From Alloacidobacterium dinghuense (GTDB lineage Bacteria; Acidobacteriota; Terriglobia; Terriglobales; Acidobacteriaceae), in the NCBI RefSeq assembly GCF_014274465.1, contig NZ_CP060394.1, positions 3,658,001 through 3,722,000 on the forward strand: a stretch of DNA of 64,000 nt, in the 5' to 3' direction. This document shows positions 1 to 10,021 of the stretch, piece after piece. A model generated the notes under the pieces. It did not search any database. It saw nothing but the letters and a program-made list of their open reading frames with translations, and was not told the origin of the DNA. Made by a program: the position numbers and the translations under genes. The first letter of the stretch is position 1. Each line of letters begins with the position of its first letter.

Positions 1-395
1 CGCGCTGCAGCGTTGTCCCGCGTAGTCCCCAGCGCAACGGCTGTGATTGCGCCAGGCCACAATTCTCCCTGTACGATGCCCGCAAACAAAGCGCTCCCGT
101 GACCTTGGTTTCGATGTTGCGGAATGACAAACAGCTCGTCGACCTCGCAGATGTCACCCCCAAACTCATTTGACCAGAACGCAATCAGCAGTGCGTACCC
201 AGATACCTTTCCTTGAACGTCCAGAACAACCGCTCGACCGCGATAGGGGCTGCGACGGAGGGTCACTAGAGTGGTATGGATATTCTCTTGCGGGATGGGT
301 GACGGACCGGGGTCCTCAAGGTACAGATGTCGGCACATGTCAGCGATTGAATCATCGTCCGCAGCCTGCGCAAGTCGCCACGTGCTCTGTGACAT
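1..395 (-). CDS. GNAT-family N-acetyltransferase, 3' end beyond the left edge
   Basis: The reverse strand is open from an ATG at 395 to the window edge, about 131 codons, so the C-terminus is missing. A purine-rich GAAAGG lies about 7 nt before the ATG. The reading contains a typical GNAT core: a strand with GYALLIAFWSNEFGGD, then the acetyl-CoA-binding motif A region DELFVIPQHRNQGHGSALF, where Q-x-x-G-x-G matches the pyrophosphate-binding loop. GNAT enzymes move acetyl from acetyl-CoA to an amine; the substrate cannot be read here. The family assignment is firm from the motif, the substrate unknown. Plus-strand readings over the same bases resemble nothing and are shadows. Confidence 0.8.
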   Translation of the reverse strand, partial: MSQSTWRLAQAADDDSIADMCRHLYLEDPGPSPIPQENIHTTLVTLRRSPYRGRAVVLDVQGKVSGYALLIAFWSNEFGGDICEVDELFVIPQHRNQGHGSALFAGIVQGELWPGAITAVALGTTRDNAAA

Positions 396-915
396 GTCCG
401 AACCTTTCAGGACCGGTGCTCAGTCAGTGATTCGCGTCGTCTGCGGATATCGAGACATTGACACGAAAATCGAGAATCAACTGGCACCAACTATGACTGC
501 ACCCTTGCAGAAAAGGTTACAGGCACATTGTCACGCTGCATCGACGTCGGCGAGCAATAACCTTAGTTAGGATGGTGCGATCCTACCTTGTGCTCTAGGA
601 TCGTCGAGAGCCTTCGTTTCGAGGCGCGAGTCGATTTCATTCTTTTGCTCGCAGGCGTGTTGCCCTGGCCAATGCTCAACCATTGACCCGATTCTCGGAG
701 CCGCTTCGTTCAGCGGCCACTCCAGGAATCCGGTCGTGATGACCCCTTCGATACTCTCCCACAGGCAGAAGAGCCAACCGCGTTAACTCTCTGCTCTAAG
801 ATGGCAGCCACCGAAAACGCGGCCGTGCAGATCGAACTACGGCGCGGCATCCCTTACGCCCTTAAGCGTCAAGCCCTCCGAGACACACTAGGAACAACGC
901 CGGAAAGCGCGTACC
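396..915. other. No recognisable gene
   Basis: Between the acetyltransferase start and the small ORF before the ADOP permease I see only short, unconvincing readings on both strands. The promoter of the leftward acetyltransferase must lie here but I could not pick a clear -35/-10 pair. Confidence 0.5.
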
Positions 916-1098
916 GTGGATGCGGTGATATTCGGTAGAGATGTCGCTCTACCTGTGCCCGTTATCGGACAACTGACGCTCAATAGTGAACAGACCCTTG
1001 CCTCTTGGCTACGTGAAGGAGTTGATCCGAAAAGAGATTTAGAGTCTAGGACTGGCATGGAGATTGCAGCTTTCATATTGATGGAGCCAAGAAAATGA
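916..1098 (+). CDS. Small ORF or gene 3' end coupled to the ADOP permease; function unknown
   Basis: This 60-codon reading begins at a GTG and ends in a TGA that overlaps the ATG of the next gene (ATGA), the usual sign of translational coupling. Its sequence (VIFGRDVALPVPVIGQL, then a charged middle, ending AAFILMEPRK) looks like real protein rather than noise, but I do not recognise a family. An in-frame TAG at 889-891 limits it upstream, so it may be the 3' remnant of a longer frameshifted gene. ADOP permeases are often preceded by a PadR regulator; this does not look like one. Confidence 0.3.
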   Translation: MDAVIFGRDVALPVPVIGQLTLNSEQTLASWLREGVDPKRDLESRTGMEIAAFILMEPRK

Positions 1099-3536
1099 CA
1101 GCATTTACTCGGAATCTGAAGTTTGCCCTGAGACTACTGCGGAAGAGTCCGGGTTTCGCATTTGTTGCAGTCATGATCATGGCGCTCGGTATCGGGGCAA
1201 ATACTGCGATATTCAGCGTGGTGCACGCAGTTTTGCTGGAGCCGCTGCCGTTCCGCGATGCCAACCGCCTTGTGCAGCTATGGCATATTCCGCCTCAGTC
1301 AAGCTTTCCGGGAATGACAGAGTTCTCTGTATCGGCTGCGAATTTTCTCGACTGGCAAAAGCAGAATCACGTATTCGAGCAGATGGCGCTATACACGGGC
1401 GCCGGCTATGACATCACCGGAACGGCAAAGCCTGAAGCAATTCGTGCGTCCCCCGTAAGTGATGGCTTCTTTTCCGTACTGGGCGTTCAGCCTCTTTACG
1501 GACGCATCTTTCTACCCGATGAAGATCGCCCGGGTCATAATCATGAGGTCATCCTTACCTATAAGTTTTGGCAAAGTCACTATGGTTCGGACCCTAGTGT
1601 GCTCGGCAAGACAATCAACTTTGATGGAGAACCATATGTCATCGTCGGGGTGATGGGGCCGAAGATGACCAAACCTGACTTTGCCCAGGTTTGGACTCCT
1701 CTTGGCTTGACTGCCAAAGAAGCGGCGGTGCGGGGCGAACATCACTTTCTCGCAATTGCCCGCCTCAAGCCTGGCGTCACTCTTACGCAAGCTCAGGTTG
1801 AGATGAACAAGATCTCGAAGAATCTTGAAGAGGCTTATCCCGAGGATGACAAAGGCTGGGGCGCGCTGGCTCGCTCCTTGCGGGAAGAAACAGTTGGCGA
1901 AGTTCGTCCTGCGGCGCTCATGATGCTTGGCGCTGTAGCATTTGTGCTGCTGATCGCTTGCGCCAACGTTGCCAACCTTATTCTTGCGCGCACGTTTGAG
2001 CGCCGCAAGGAGATCGCGATCCGCTCCGCGCTTGGCGCCAGCCGACCTCGCATCATCCAGCAACTGCTGGGCGAATCCGCAATCATTGCTTTATTTGGCG
2101 GTGTTCTCGGGCTGGTTGCAGCTCATTTTGGTATCGAGTTGCTGATCAAATTCTTTGCTGACAAATTGCCGCGCATGGGTGAAATCGGTCTTGATGCCCC
2201 TGTACTTACTTTCACGTTCGTACTCTCCATTGCGACAGGCATTCTTTCCGGCCTATTGCCAGCCTTGAGCATGACGAAGGGCGAACTAAATGATGCGTTG
2301 AAACAAGGTCTTGGCCGCACGGATGCCGACAGCGGCACCAGCAAGACCCGCTCTGCGCTAGTTGTGATTGAGGTGGCTCTCTCGCTAGTCCTGCTGATCG
2401 GAGCGGGGCTCATGATTCGGAGTCTCTGGAAGCTGCAGACGATCGACCCTGGATTCGACGAGCACAACGTTCTCACGCTCTCGGTTTTAGTGCATAAGCA
2501 CCAGTACAAAGATGCGACGCATGAAGCGCAATTCTTTGATCAGATACTTCAGCGCGTGCGCTCACTCCCCGGCGTCGCATCCGCCGGAGCGGTCGACAAT
2601 CTGCCACTGAACGGCGGTTCCAATCAGCCGGTGGCCATTGAGGGGCATCCCGCTGTCGCACTATCGGAGCAGCCTGAAGTATCCGTCCGCGTGGCAACCC
2701 CGGGATATCTGCCGACGATGCATATTCCTGTGCTGCAAGGACGCGATATCAGCGCAGACGACACGGCAGACTCCCCAGCCGTAGTTGTCATCAGCCAGAG
2801 TATGGCGAAGCAATTCTGGCCGAACGAAAGTCCCATGGGCCGCCATCTGAAGTTGTCTTTCTTCCCGGACAAAGAGCGAGAGATTGTGGGAGTCGTCGGC
2901 GATGTGAAACAACAAGGCCTGGATAGCTCCGCCGGCATCGCTACACTCTATTGGCCTCTGGCGCAGACGGTTAGCTCAGCTATGGGCCCATGGGATTCGT
3001 ACCCGCTGCAGATGACTGTGCGCAGTACAACCTCTCAAAACCTTGCGATTGCAGTAACGAACGCCATCCACCAGGTTGACCCGGACATTCCTGTCGATAA
3101 CGTGATGACGCTCGAAGATTTTGTCGGCGAAACTTTGACGCAACATAGTTTCAATATGCAGTTGCTTGCCATCTTCGGATCGCTGGCACTTGTTCTCTGT
3201 GCGATTGGTATTTACAGCGTCCTTGCCTACGCGGTGAAGCGGCGCTTGCGGGAGATTGGTTTGCGCATCGCCTTTGGCGCGACGTTGCGCGATGTCGTGC
3301 GCCTCGTCGTAGTTCAAGGGATGAAGCCTACGCTCGCAGGCATAGGAATCGGACTGGTTGCAGCATTCGCTCTAGGCCGTGTGATTACGAGCATGATCTA
3401 TGGAGTAAGTTCTCGCGATCTCACAACTTTTCTCTTGGTAACTGTGTTGCTTGTCTTCGTGTCGTTCTTCGCCAGCTTGATTCCTGCAATACGAGCGACG
3501 CGTGTTGATCCTCTTGCCGTACTTCGTGACGAATGA
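1095..3536 (+). CDS. ADOP-family ABC transporter permease (fused MacB/FtsX type)
   Basis: An 813-aa inner-membrane protein made of two MacB-periplasmic-core plus FtsX halves in tandem, the layout of the Acidobacterial duplicated orphan permeases. The first membrane segment lies in about residues 15-45 (LGIGANTAIFSVV is the family signature), followed by a periplasmic core and an FtsX helix bundle near 270-400 (ACANVANLILAR, REIAIRSALGASR). The second half repeats this with FtsX near 690-805 (RLREIGLRIAFGAT) and ends VDPLAVLRDE. Such proteins are thought to act in lipoprotein or small-molecule export, but no ATPase partner is adjacent, as is usual for this family. The start follows a GGAG about 8 nt upstream and overlaps the stop of the preceding small ORF. 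Confidence 0.92.
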   Translation: MTAFTRNLKFALRLLRKSPGFAFVAVMIMALGIGANTAIFSVVHAVLLEPLPFRDANRLVQLWHIPPQSSFPGMTEFSVSAANFLDWQKQNHVFEQMALYTGAGYDITGTAKPEAIRASPVSDGFFSVLGVQPLYGRIFLPDEDRPGHNHEVILTYKFWQSHYGSDPSVLGKTINFDGEPYVIVGVMGPKMTKPDFAQVWTPLGLTAKEAAVRGEHHFLAIARLKPGVTLTQAQVEMNKISKNLEEAYPEDDKGWGALARSLREETVGEVRPAALMMLGAVAFVLLIACANVANLILARTFERRKEIAIRSALGASRPRIIQQLLGESAIIALFGGVLGLVAAHFGIELLIKFFADKLPRMGEIGLDAPVLTFTFVLSIATGILSGLLPALSMTKGELNDALKQGLGRTDADSGTSKTRSALVVIEVALSLVLLIGAGLMIRSLWKLQTIDPGFDEHNVLTLSVLVHKHQYKDATHEAQFFDQILQRVRSLPGVASAGAVDNLPLNGGSNQPVAIEGHPAVALSEQPEVSVRVATPGYLPTMHIPVLQGRDISADDTADSPAVVVISQSMAKQFWPNESPMGRHLKLSFFPDKEREIVGVVGDVKQQGLDSSAGIATLYWPLAQTVSSAMGPWDSYPLQMTVRSTTSQNLAIAVTNAIHQVDPDIPVDNVMTLEDFVGETLTQHSFNMQLLAIFGSLALVLCAIGIYSVLAYAVKRRLREIGLRIAFGATLRDVVRLVVVQGMKPTLAGIGIGLVAAFALGRVITSMIYGVSSRDLTTFLLVTVLLVFVSFFASLIPAIRATRVDPLAVLRDE

Positions 3537-3733
3537 GGCCGTGCACTGCTGTCTCGAAGTTACTCGTGCAGCCGAGAGCTGCATAAGGAAGGGGCGAGGC
3601 AGTTCCATCCAGTCTAGGTCGGTTGGTGATAAATCGCTAACTCACTCTTTGAGCGTTTTCGAGCCTCTTGAAGGCGTATTCCAGGGTTGCGCCTGGATCA
3701 TCGCCTATGCGTCAGTGACCGAACTACGTGGCT

Positions 3734-4045
3734 TGGCATTTTATTTTCCTGCAATCCATTCCTCTCGCTGCCGTAGCCGCAGTCCTTGTTTGGTATGCCT
3801 TACCATAGGATGCACCTCACTACGGGAGGTTCAGGATCTTTGATTGGCGTGGCACGCTGCTGGTCATAATCGGTCTGGGATCTCTGACGACGATATTGCT
3901 ACAGGGAGATCGGCTCGATTGGTTCAATTCTTCGACGATCTGTCTTCTTGCACTTGCATCGATTGTGGCAATACCGCTTCTGATCTGGAATGAATGGCAC
4001 CACGAAGTTCCTCTCATTAAGCTCCAAATGATCTGGGCGATGTTT
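3734..4045 (+). pseudogene. Fragment of a DHA2/EmrB-type MFS transporter
   Basis: Read from 3734 the frame gives an MFS loop and two helices: WHFIFLQSIPLAAVAAVLVW, then after an in-frame TAG at 3806-3808 it continues DAPHYGRFRIFDWRGTLL and a hydrophobic helix, then QGDRLDWFNSSTICLLAL and NEWHHEVPLIKLQ. This matches the middle of 14-helix drug:H+ antiporters such as EmrB, with the TAG sitting where Gln is expected. Only about 100 codons remain and both ends are missing. It is unrelated in position to the intact emrB at 38-39.5 kb. Confidence 0.75.
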
Positions 4046-4078
4046 GGATGTAACCCGACGTGCGTCGCGGCGACCTAT

Positions 4079-4104
4079 ACGAAAGTATCAATGGATACTT
4101 TCGT
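4079..4104. promoter_or_regulatory. 26-bp palindrome, copy 1 (upstream of tkt)
   Basis: Perfect 11-bp inverted repeat, arms ACGAAAGTATC and GATACTTTCGT around the 4-nt spacer AATG. It is the best of seven copies and lies about 340 bp before the transketolase start. Probable operator for a dimeric regulator not identified in the window. Confidence 0.7.
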
Positions 4105-4442
4105 TTAATTGCTCTGCTTCCTTACTTCAGGCCTAATTGCTGTGGCGGCCGGATCCGAACCTTCTCGGATACGCCACTGGGGGAAAGAAGTCGACCAGAG
4201 AGCGACAAGCGCCGACACGGAGTACATGTGCACGACATACGGGATGTTTTAGAGTTTGCACGAAAAATCGCTCTTCGCTCAGCGGCAAAAGGCATCATCA
4301 TTTTGTGGCATTTGCGGCACGTAGGCCGGACGCTGCGAAGCGCTGCTGTTCGAAGAAACCGGCTTGTTCAGGGGCGCTAGGTACGAATTTCCCATAGCAA
4401 TTCGCGCCGCGACTGGCGCTTCAGTGAAAGGATGATTCCAAA
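4105..4442. other. Leader region before transketolase, no gene seen
   Basis: No convincing coding sequence. The end carries the tkt ribosome-binding site (AAAGGA near 4427). The stretch probably holds the tkt promoter, but I could not place it. Confidence 0.45.
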
Positions 4443-6449
4443 ATGCCCGGAACTACTAATATGGTTTCAACTTCAATCGATCAGCTTTCAATTGATACGT
4501 TGCGCATGCTCGCCGTGGATAGCGTGGAAAAGGCCAGGAGCGGGCACCCTGGGGCGCCGCTGGGCTGCGCACCGATCGCGTACCTTCTGTTTCACAAGCT
4601 GATGAAGCACAGTCCCGCGCACTCGAGGTGGGCCGATCGTGACCGCTTTGTGCTATCAAACGGGCACGGGTCGATGCTGCTCTACGGGACGCTGTTTCTG
4701 GCGGGCTACAAAGTCACCCTCGACGACCTAAAGAGCTTCCGCCAGTTCGGATCGAAGACGCCGGGGCATCCCGAATATGGGTGGACGGACGGCGTAGAAG
4801 TGACGACCGGGCCGCTGGGGCAGGGTTTCGGCATGGCGGTAGGACTGGCCATCGCGGAGAAGCATCTGGCGGCGACCTACAACAGGCCGGGCTTCAACGT
4901 CGTGAATCACCATACATACATGCTTTGCGGCGATGGCGATTTGATGGAAGGCCTATCGCACGAGGCGGCGTCATTGGCGGGAACATTGAAGCTGGGTAAG
5001 CTGATCGCGCTTTACGACGACAATCTCGTCTCGCTGGATGGGCCGACAGAATGGAGCTTCACCGAGGACAGGTATAAGCGGTTCGAGGCCTACAACTGGC
5101 ACGTGCAGCGCGTGGAAGACGGGAACGACCTGGAGGCAATTGAAGCAGCGATTGTATCGGCGAAGGCCGAGAAAGATAGGCCGTCATTCATTGCGGTGCG
5201 CACTGTGATTGGGTACGGAAGCCCCAGGGCCGGTACGAATAGGGTTCACGGCGAGGCGATGGGGCCGGCAGATGCGGCCGCAACGAAGAAGTTCTTCGGA
5301 TTTCCAGAAGATCAGAGCTTTTATGTGCCGGACGATGCACTAGCCAATTGGCGCAAAGCGGTAGAGCGCGGGGCAGTGCAGGAAGCGGAGTGGAACGACC
5401 TTTTCGCGAGCTATGCGAGTGCATTCCCCGAGCTCGCTGGGGAGTTCGAGCGGACGCAGGCTGGCAAGCTGCGTGCCGGATGGGAGAAGGCGATCCCCAG
5501 CTTCGGGACTGAGAAGCCAATGGCGACGCGCAACGCGGGTCAGCAGGTGATGGCGTCAATCTTCAATGATGTGCCGGAGCTGTTCGGCGGCGCGGCAGAT
5601 TTGACGGCGTCGACCAAGACGATCTTCAAAAACTCACCGCATTTTGCAGACGATCCGGGCGGGCGCAATGTGTTTTTCGGCGTACGCGAGCTGGGCATGT
5701 GCGCGGCAGTGAACGGCATGGCGGTGCACGGAGGACTACGGCCGTTCGGGTCGACGTTCTTCGTCTTTTCTGACTACGCGAAACCGGCGCTGAGGATCGC
5801 AGCAATCATGAAAGCAAACTCGTTGTTTGTGTTCACGCACGATTCGATTGGCCTGGGCGAGGACGGACCGACGCACGAGCCGATTGAACACCTGATGGCA
5901 TTGCGCGCGGTGCCACACATGACGGATTTTCGCCCCGCAGATGCGAACGAAACAGCAGCGGCGTGGCGCCTGGCGCTGGAGCGCGGGGGGCCTACGTTTT
6001 TTGCGCTGACGCGGCAGGATCTGCCGGTGATCGACGCATCGAAGCATGACATTTACGGCGGCGTGAGCAAGGGAGCCTACGTTCTGGAGGACGCGGCGCA
6101 TCCGCAGGTGGTTTTGATCGCGACAGGGTCAGAAGTCTCAGTGGCTCTGGGCGCGGCCAAACTGCTTGCCGCGGACCGAATCACGGCGCGTGTGGTCAGC
6201 ATGCCAAGCTGGAAGGTCTTCGAGGAGCAATCAGCGGAGTATCGGGTGAGCGTGCTGCCGGCGGATGTGCCCAAGCTGGCGGTGGAGGCGGGCGCCACAC
6301 AGGGCTGGTGGAAGTATGTGGGCACGGGCGGCGACGTTGTTGGACTCGATCGGTTCGGTGCGTCGGCGCCGGGCAAGATCGTGATGTCCGAGCTTGGCTT
6401 CACGCCGGAGAATGTCGCGGCGAGGGCGAACAAGATCGTAAAGCAGTGA
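4443..6449 (+). CDS. tkt: Transketolase
   Basis: A 668-aa thiamine-diphosphate enzyme that moves two-carbon ketol units between sugar phosphates in the pentose-phosphate pathway, in the cytosol. Length is normal for bacterial transketolase. The N-terminal domain has [12 protein letters not shown] and the ThDP/Mg motif [18 protein letters not shown]...DDN near residues 158-190; the pyrimidine-binding domain has [14 protein letters not shown], then [20 protein letters not shown]; the C-terminal domain has LIATGSEV. The start has AAAGGA about 12 nt upstream; an ATG six codons in is an alternative. Base composition is clearly more GC-rich than the flanks. The gene is single, with no other pentose-phosphate genes near, and a 26-bp palindrome lies upstream. 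Confidence 0.96.
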   Translation: MPGTTNMVSTSIDQLSIDTLRMLAVDSVEKARSGHPGAPLGCAPIAYLLFHKLMKHSPAHSRWADRDRFVLSNGHGSMLLYGTLFLAGYKVTLDDLKSFRQFGSKTPGHPEYGWTDGVEVTTGPLGQGFGMAVGLAIAEKHLAATYNRPGFNVVNHHTYMLCGDGDLMEGLSHEAASLAGTLKLGKLIALYDDNLVSLDGPTEWSFTEDRYKRFEAYNWHVQRVEDGNDLEAIEAAIVSAKAEKDRPSFIAVRTVIGYGSPRAGTNRVHGEAMGPADAAATKKFFGFPEDQSFYVPDDALANWRKAVERGAVQEAEWNDLFASYASAFPELAGEFERTQAGKLRAGWEKAIPSFGTEKPMATRNAGQQVMASIFNDVPELFGGAADLTASTKTIFKNSPHFADDPGGRNVFFGVRELGMCAAVNGMAVHGGLRPFGSTFFVFSDYAKPALRIAAIMKANSLFVFTHDSIGLGEDGPTHEPIEHLMALRAVPHMTDFRPADANETAAAWRLALERGGPTFFALTRQDLPVIDASKHDIYGGVSKGAYVLEDAAHPQVVLIATGSEVSVALGAAKLLAADRITARVVSMPSWKVFEEQSAEYRVSVLPADVPKLAVEAGATQGWWKYVGTGGDVVGLDRFGASAPGKIVMSELGFTPENVAARANKIVKQ

Positions 6450-6664
6450 ACAGGCTACAGGGATCGCTGGTCGTGCTCCAGGTAGATGTTTGATAGCAGG
6501 GCGAAAGTTTGAGCAGCCTGGAATCTGTTCAGTGACGACTTATCACTCATGACTCGACGGACTTGCCCCGATCGAGAGGTGTTCCAGAGTTCGGTGCGAA
6601 TACTCTTGCTCGGCGCGAGAGTTTCTTCCGTGACGAGGTAGTCGCTCCGAAGGCGCATTGCCGA

Positions 6665-8198
6665 TTTCGGAGTCGATAGTGAGGAGGGGAAAAACCTATG
6701 CGCACGATCAGCCATTTCATCAACGGCCAGAGCGTCACGCGCCCTGGCGCACTCACCAGCCCTGTCTACGATCCCAGCACCGGGCAGGTGCAGGCCCTTC
6801 TGGAGCACGGTGACGCCGCAATCCTTGGTGAGGCTGTCGCGGCCGCCAAGGCGGCGCAACCCGCCTGGGCCGCGATTGACCCCCTGCACCGGGCGCGTGT
6901 GATTTTCAGGTTCAAGGCATTGATCGAAGAGCACAGGCAGGAGCTTATCTACCTGATGTCCTCCGAACACGGCAAATTGCTCGGCGACTCCAACGGCGAG
7001 TTGCAGCGCGGCCTCGACGTGGTGGAGTTTATGTGCGGTGTCCCGCATCTGCAGAAGGGCGAGTTCACCCAGGGCGCGGGACCTGGCGTGAATGTCTATT
7101 CCATCCGCGAACCACTGGGAGTCGTTGCCGGAATTCCGCCCTTCAACTTCCCCGGCATGATCCCGCTCTGGATGCTGACCCCGGCCATCGCCGTGGGCAA
7201 CGCCTTCATCCTGAAGCCATCGGAGCGCGTACCCTCCGCGGCCCTCCGGATCGTCGAGCTCGCCCACGAAGCCGGCGTGCCGCCGGGCATCGTCAATGTC
7301 GTGCAGGGTGTCCAGGAGGTCGGCGAAGCGATCGGGGATCATCCGGACATCAAGGCCGTAACCTTTATCGGCTCGACGGCCGTGGCGAAGTCCGTCTACG
7401 CGCGCGGCGCGGGCAACGGCAAGCGCGTGCTATGCCTGGGCGGAGCGAAGAACCACGGCGTCATTCTGCCCGACGCTGATCTCGACTCGGCTGTCGTGGA
7501 TATCCTCGCCGGGGCCTTCGGGTCTGCAGGCGAGCGCTGCATGGCCATGCCGGTGATCGTGCCCGTTGGCAAGGAGACGGCCGAGGCGGTTCGCGAGCGC
7601 CTGCTCGAGGAGATCCCAAAGCTGAGGATTGGCGTCTCCACTGATCCCAATGCGCAAATGGGTCCGGTCGTCACCCCCGAAAACAAGAAGAAGATCGAGA
7701 GCTATATTCAACTGGCTGTCGACGAGGGCGCCGAGCTGGTCATCGACGGGCGGGGGCGAAGCCTGCCGGGGCACGAAGAGGGGTTCTTCTTGTGGCCGAC
7801 CCTGATCGATCACGCCACGCAGTCAATGCAGAGCTACCAGGACGAGATCTTCGGCCCCACGCTGCAGATTGTTCGCGCGGAGACGTTCGAGGAGGCGCTA
7901 AGCTACCCGAACGTCCACCACCAGGGCAACGCAGTTACGGTCTTTACGCGCAGTGGAGACTGGGCCCAGCGTTTCGTTGCCGGGGTCGAGGTGGGTATGG
8001 TGGGCGTTAATTTTCCCCTGCCAACGCCTGTCGGCTACTACAGCCATGGCGGCTGGAAGAACTCAGCTTTCGGCGACCTGAACCAATATGGCGAGGACAG
8101 CATCCGCTTCTTCACGCGCACCAAGAACGTGACACAACGCTGGCCGCACGGCGGACCAGCCACCGAACTTTGACAACAGACTGCGGAGTCCGTGCGAG
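6665..8198 (+). repeat. Long inverted repeat, left arm (mmsA copy 1)
   Basis: About 1.53 kb including the mmsA ribosome-binding region, the whole gene and 25 bp after the stop recurs, almost identical, in inverse orientation at 57962-59496. Identity breaks off at both ends (after GTGCGAG on the right). The two arms enclose about 49.8 kb. Confidence 0.9.
6698..8173 (+). CDS. mmsA: CoA-acylating methylmalonate-semialdehyde dehydrogenase
   Basis: A 491-aa aldehyde dehydrogenase of the MmsA/IolA branch. It oxidises (methyl)malonate semialdehyde with NAD+ and CoA to propionyl- or acetyl-CoA and CO2, in valine or inositol breakdown. It starts THISHF-like (TISHFINGQ), as the family does. PPFNFPGMIPLWM near 147-158 and LKPSERVPSAA near 173 form the NAD site, FIGSTAVAKSVYARG follows near 223, and the catalytic Cys is in GSAGERCMA at residue 281. 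The start has a strong GAGGAGGGG site. No other valine or inositol genes are adjacent. A second, frameshifted copy lies inverted near 58-59.5 kb. Confidence 0.95.
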   Translation: MRTISHFINGQSVTRPGALTSPVYDPSTGQVQALLEHGDAAILGEAVAAAKAAQPAWAAIDPLHRARVIFRFKALIEEHRQELIYLMSSEHGKLLGDSNGELQRGLDVVEFMCGVPHLQKGEFTQGAGPGVNVYSIREPLGVVAGIPPFNFPGMIPLWMLTPAIAVGNAFILKPSERVPSAALRIVELAHEAGVPPGIVNVVQGVQEVGEAIGDHPDIKAVTFIGSTAVAKSVYARGAGNGKRVLCLGGAKNHGVILPDADLDSAVVDILAGAFGSAGERCMAMPVIVPVGKETAEAVRERLLEEIPKLRIGVSTDPNAQMGPVVTPENKKKIESYIQLAVDEGAELVIDGRGRSLPGHEEGFFLWPTLIDHATQSMQSYQDEIFGPTLQIVRAETFEEALSYPNVHHQGNAVTVFTRSGDWAQRFVAGVEVGMVGVNFPLPTPVGYYSHGGWKNSAFGDLNQYGEDSIRFFTRTKNVTQRWPHGGPATEL

Positions 8199-8283
8199 GG
8201 TATTGAATCCGCATAAATCTTGCCCATAAGAAGGCGAGCTAACCCTGGCGTCAGCTGGGTTCCCGTGGGTGGGAGGTCGATCG

Positions 8284-8721
8284 TTGTATAGTCACATCCT
8301 TATCGGACTGAACCAATCAGCTGCAGCACACAGAGCGTTACGACAGGCAATTCGCCTCGCCGCGACGTTCCATGCAACTCTGACTGCTGTGGCCGTCACG
8401 CCCTCTCTTCCTCTATATGCCGCATATGCCACGGTGTTAGGTCCTGAAGCGCGCCAAATCATGGAAGAGGATCAGCAGGCATCATTCGCACAACTGTTGG
8501 AAATGGCACGAAGAGAAGCTAGGCAACACGACATCGAAATTGAAACTGTTCTGAGCAGCGGGCCAGTCACCGATTCCCTGTTTGAAGCAGTGCGGGTGAA
8601 GCACATCGACCTGCTCGTGCTGGGGATCCATCTCGACCACGGTTTGGCTGGATGGCTGTCTAGCAATACCACTCACGAACTTGCAGAAAGGGCCACATGC
8701 GACGTCCTCGGAGTTCATTGA
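8284..8721 (+). CDS. Universal stress protein, UspA family
   Basis: A single Usp domain of about 145 aa, cytosolic, nucleotide-binding alpha/beta fold. It opens YSHILIGLNQSAAAHRALRQA, the first Usp strand and helix, and ends with the typical DLLVLGIH...NTTHELAERATCDVLGVH; the ATP loop G-x2-G-x9-G-S/T is poorly kept (GIHLDHGLAGWLSSNT), so ATP binding is uncertain. I choose the TTG at 8284 as start because GGGAGGT sits 6 nt before it; a GTG at 8269 would place that site inside the gene. It follows mmsA on the same strand by 110 bp. Confidence 0.85.
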   Translation: MYSHILIGLNQSAAAHRALRQAIRLAATFHATLTAVAVTPSLPLYAAYATVLGPEARQIMEEDQQASFAQLLEMARREARQHDIEIETVLSSGPVTDSLFEAVRVKHIDLLVLGIHLDHGLAGWLSSNTTHELAERATCDVLGVH

Positions 8722-8877
8722 AGGACTGCTGATCGGTGGGGCAGAAGTAAGCCTGGGGAAAGCAAGAGACGAACGACTCGGGAAGGCCGCGATGGGTCTC
8801 CGATCATCACGTTCAGTGAGCGCAAGCTAAATTCAACGCTGAAAACAATCTTATTGACCGGAAAGGAATTTATTGCC

Positions 8878-9345
8878 ATGACTTCACGTCCACCACTGCC
8901 TCCCTTCACACAAGAGACAGCCACTCTAAAGGTTCGCCTTGCCGAAGACGGCTGGAACACGCGTGACCCTGAGAAAGTATCTCTTGCCTACACTGTTGAT
9001 TCACGTTGGCGGAACCGCGCCGAATTCCCGATCGGCAGAGAACAGATCGTCGCATTCCTCACCCGCAAGTGGACGAGAGAACTGGACTACCGACTCGTCA
9101 AGGAGCTGTGGGCGTTCCATGGCAATCGCATCGCGGTACGGTTCGCCTACGAATACCGCGATGATTCAGGGAACTGGTTCCGTGCTTACGGAAATGAGAA
9201 TTGGGAGTTCGACGAACAGGGATTGATGCATACACGGCATGCGAGCATCAATGAGTTGCACATCACTGAAGCCGATCGAAAGTTCCATTGGTCTCTAGGA
9301 AGACGGCCAGATGGCCACCCGGGCTTAAGTGATCTCGGCCTTTAA
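8878..9345 (+). CDS. SnoaL-like / nuclear transport factor 2-fold protein (DUF1348 type)
   Basis: A 155-aa cone-fold protein. Residues resemble the DUF1348 group: [95 protein letters not shown]. Members are small cytosolic proteins of unknown reaction. The ATG at 8878 is preferred over one eight codons upstream, because GGAAAGGAA lies before it. It is not like the second SnoaL-type gene at 51.7 kb apart from the fold. Confidence 0.85.
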   Translation: MTSRPPLPPFTQETATLKVRLAEDGWNTRDPEKVSLAYTVDSRWRNRAEFPIGREQIVAFLTRKWTRELDYRLVKELWAFHGNRIAVRFAYEYRDDSGNWFRAYGNENWEFDEQGLMHTRHASINELHITEADRKFHWSLGRRPDGHPGLSDLGL

Positions 9346-9730
9346 GCAGTTTCGCGGGTCTCTCGCCTCTGCCGCAGGCTCGCTGTAGCTAACGGCCGCT
9401 CTTCCAGATGTCAGTGTCAGGTTTGGCACAACGGAGTCCGCGAACCGTCGCATCAGGGCGGCGATGTCATCGGCGCAGGTGTCGAGCGCTTGCCCCAAAA
9501 TTCCCAGAAGCTTTAGCTGGCATGGGGGCTTCGTATCTGCCGGTCAATCATGATTCCCCTATTACCGAAGTTCGCTGACAAAGTCTGGCCACGCGCGCGC
9601 TGCCTCACTGTGAATGATGGAGAATCTGCTTTCACAAGTCTTTCAAACTTTCTAGACGACGAAAAAGGGTAAGCGTCGTCTCTGTACCGTCATGACTCGG
9701 GCGACATTAGTGCATCTCCCCGTGGATCGG
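9346..9730. other. No recognisable gene
   Basis: No coding reading could be supported on either strand. A weak stem (AGACGACG at 9654 with CGTCGTCT at 9674) lies near the right end, without a T tract, so I do not call it a terminator. Confidence 0.45.
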
Positions 9731-10009
9731 TCACACGGCCGTTAAGGCCCGCTGAAGCCTGTCGAAAAGCGAAATCGCGGACAAGAGCAAAACTCCAAGC
9801 CCCAGGACGGTGGCATTGGTCGGTGCCACTCGCTCTACCTCCACGAGGGCGGCTTCCAGAGCCGGGCTGCCACCTATGATTTGGACAGATCTACGGTCGG
9901 CATAAGCCTGTTCAATCGAGATTGCGCTGTTGAGATTTTTCATAACTCCAGGCTTCTCATGAGCCACGAACCGGGCGCATCTTGCAAGTGAAACACTTGA
10001 TGTGTTCAC
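9731..10009 (-). pseudogene. Fragment of a sigma-54 activator AAA+ domain
   Basis: The minus-strand reading contains IIGGSPALEAALVEVERVAPTNATVL, the first stretch of an NtrC-type AAA+ domain just before its Walker A loop. The intact activators of this window have [25 protein letters not shown] at the same place. The Walker A sequence (GETGTGKE) is missing: the reading continues GLGVLLLSAISLFDRL and stops. About 26 codons of homology remain, so this is debris of a third activator and not functional. Confidence 0.65.
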
Positions 10010-10021
10010 CCGTATTACTAT

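Noticed and set aside
3502-3843. 113-codon plus-strand ORF after the ADOP permease
   Set aside because: It starts inside the permease and has no recognisable features; the real remnant downstream is in another frame.
6455-7342. 295-codon minus-strand reading across mmsA
   Set aside because: It is the antisense shadow of a GC-rich gene; no family features, and the plus strand is a clear dehydrogenase.
9654-9681. Hairpin AGACGACG/CGTCGTCT as terminator
   Set aside because: Large A-rich loop and no T tract on either side.
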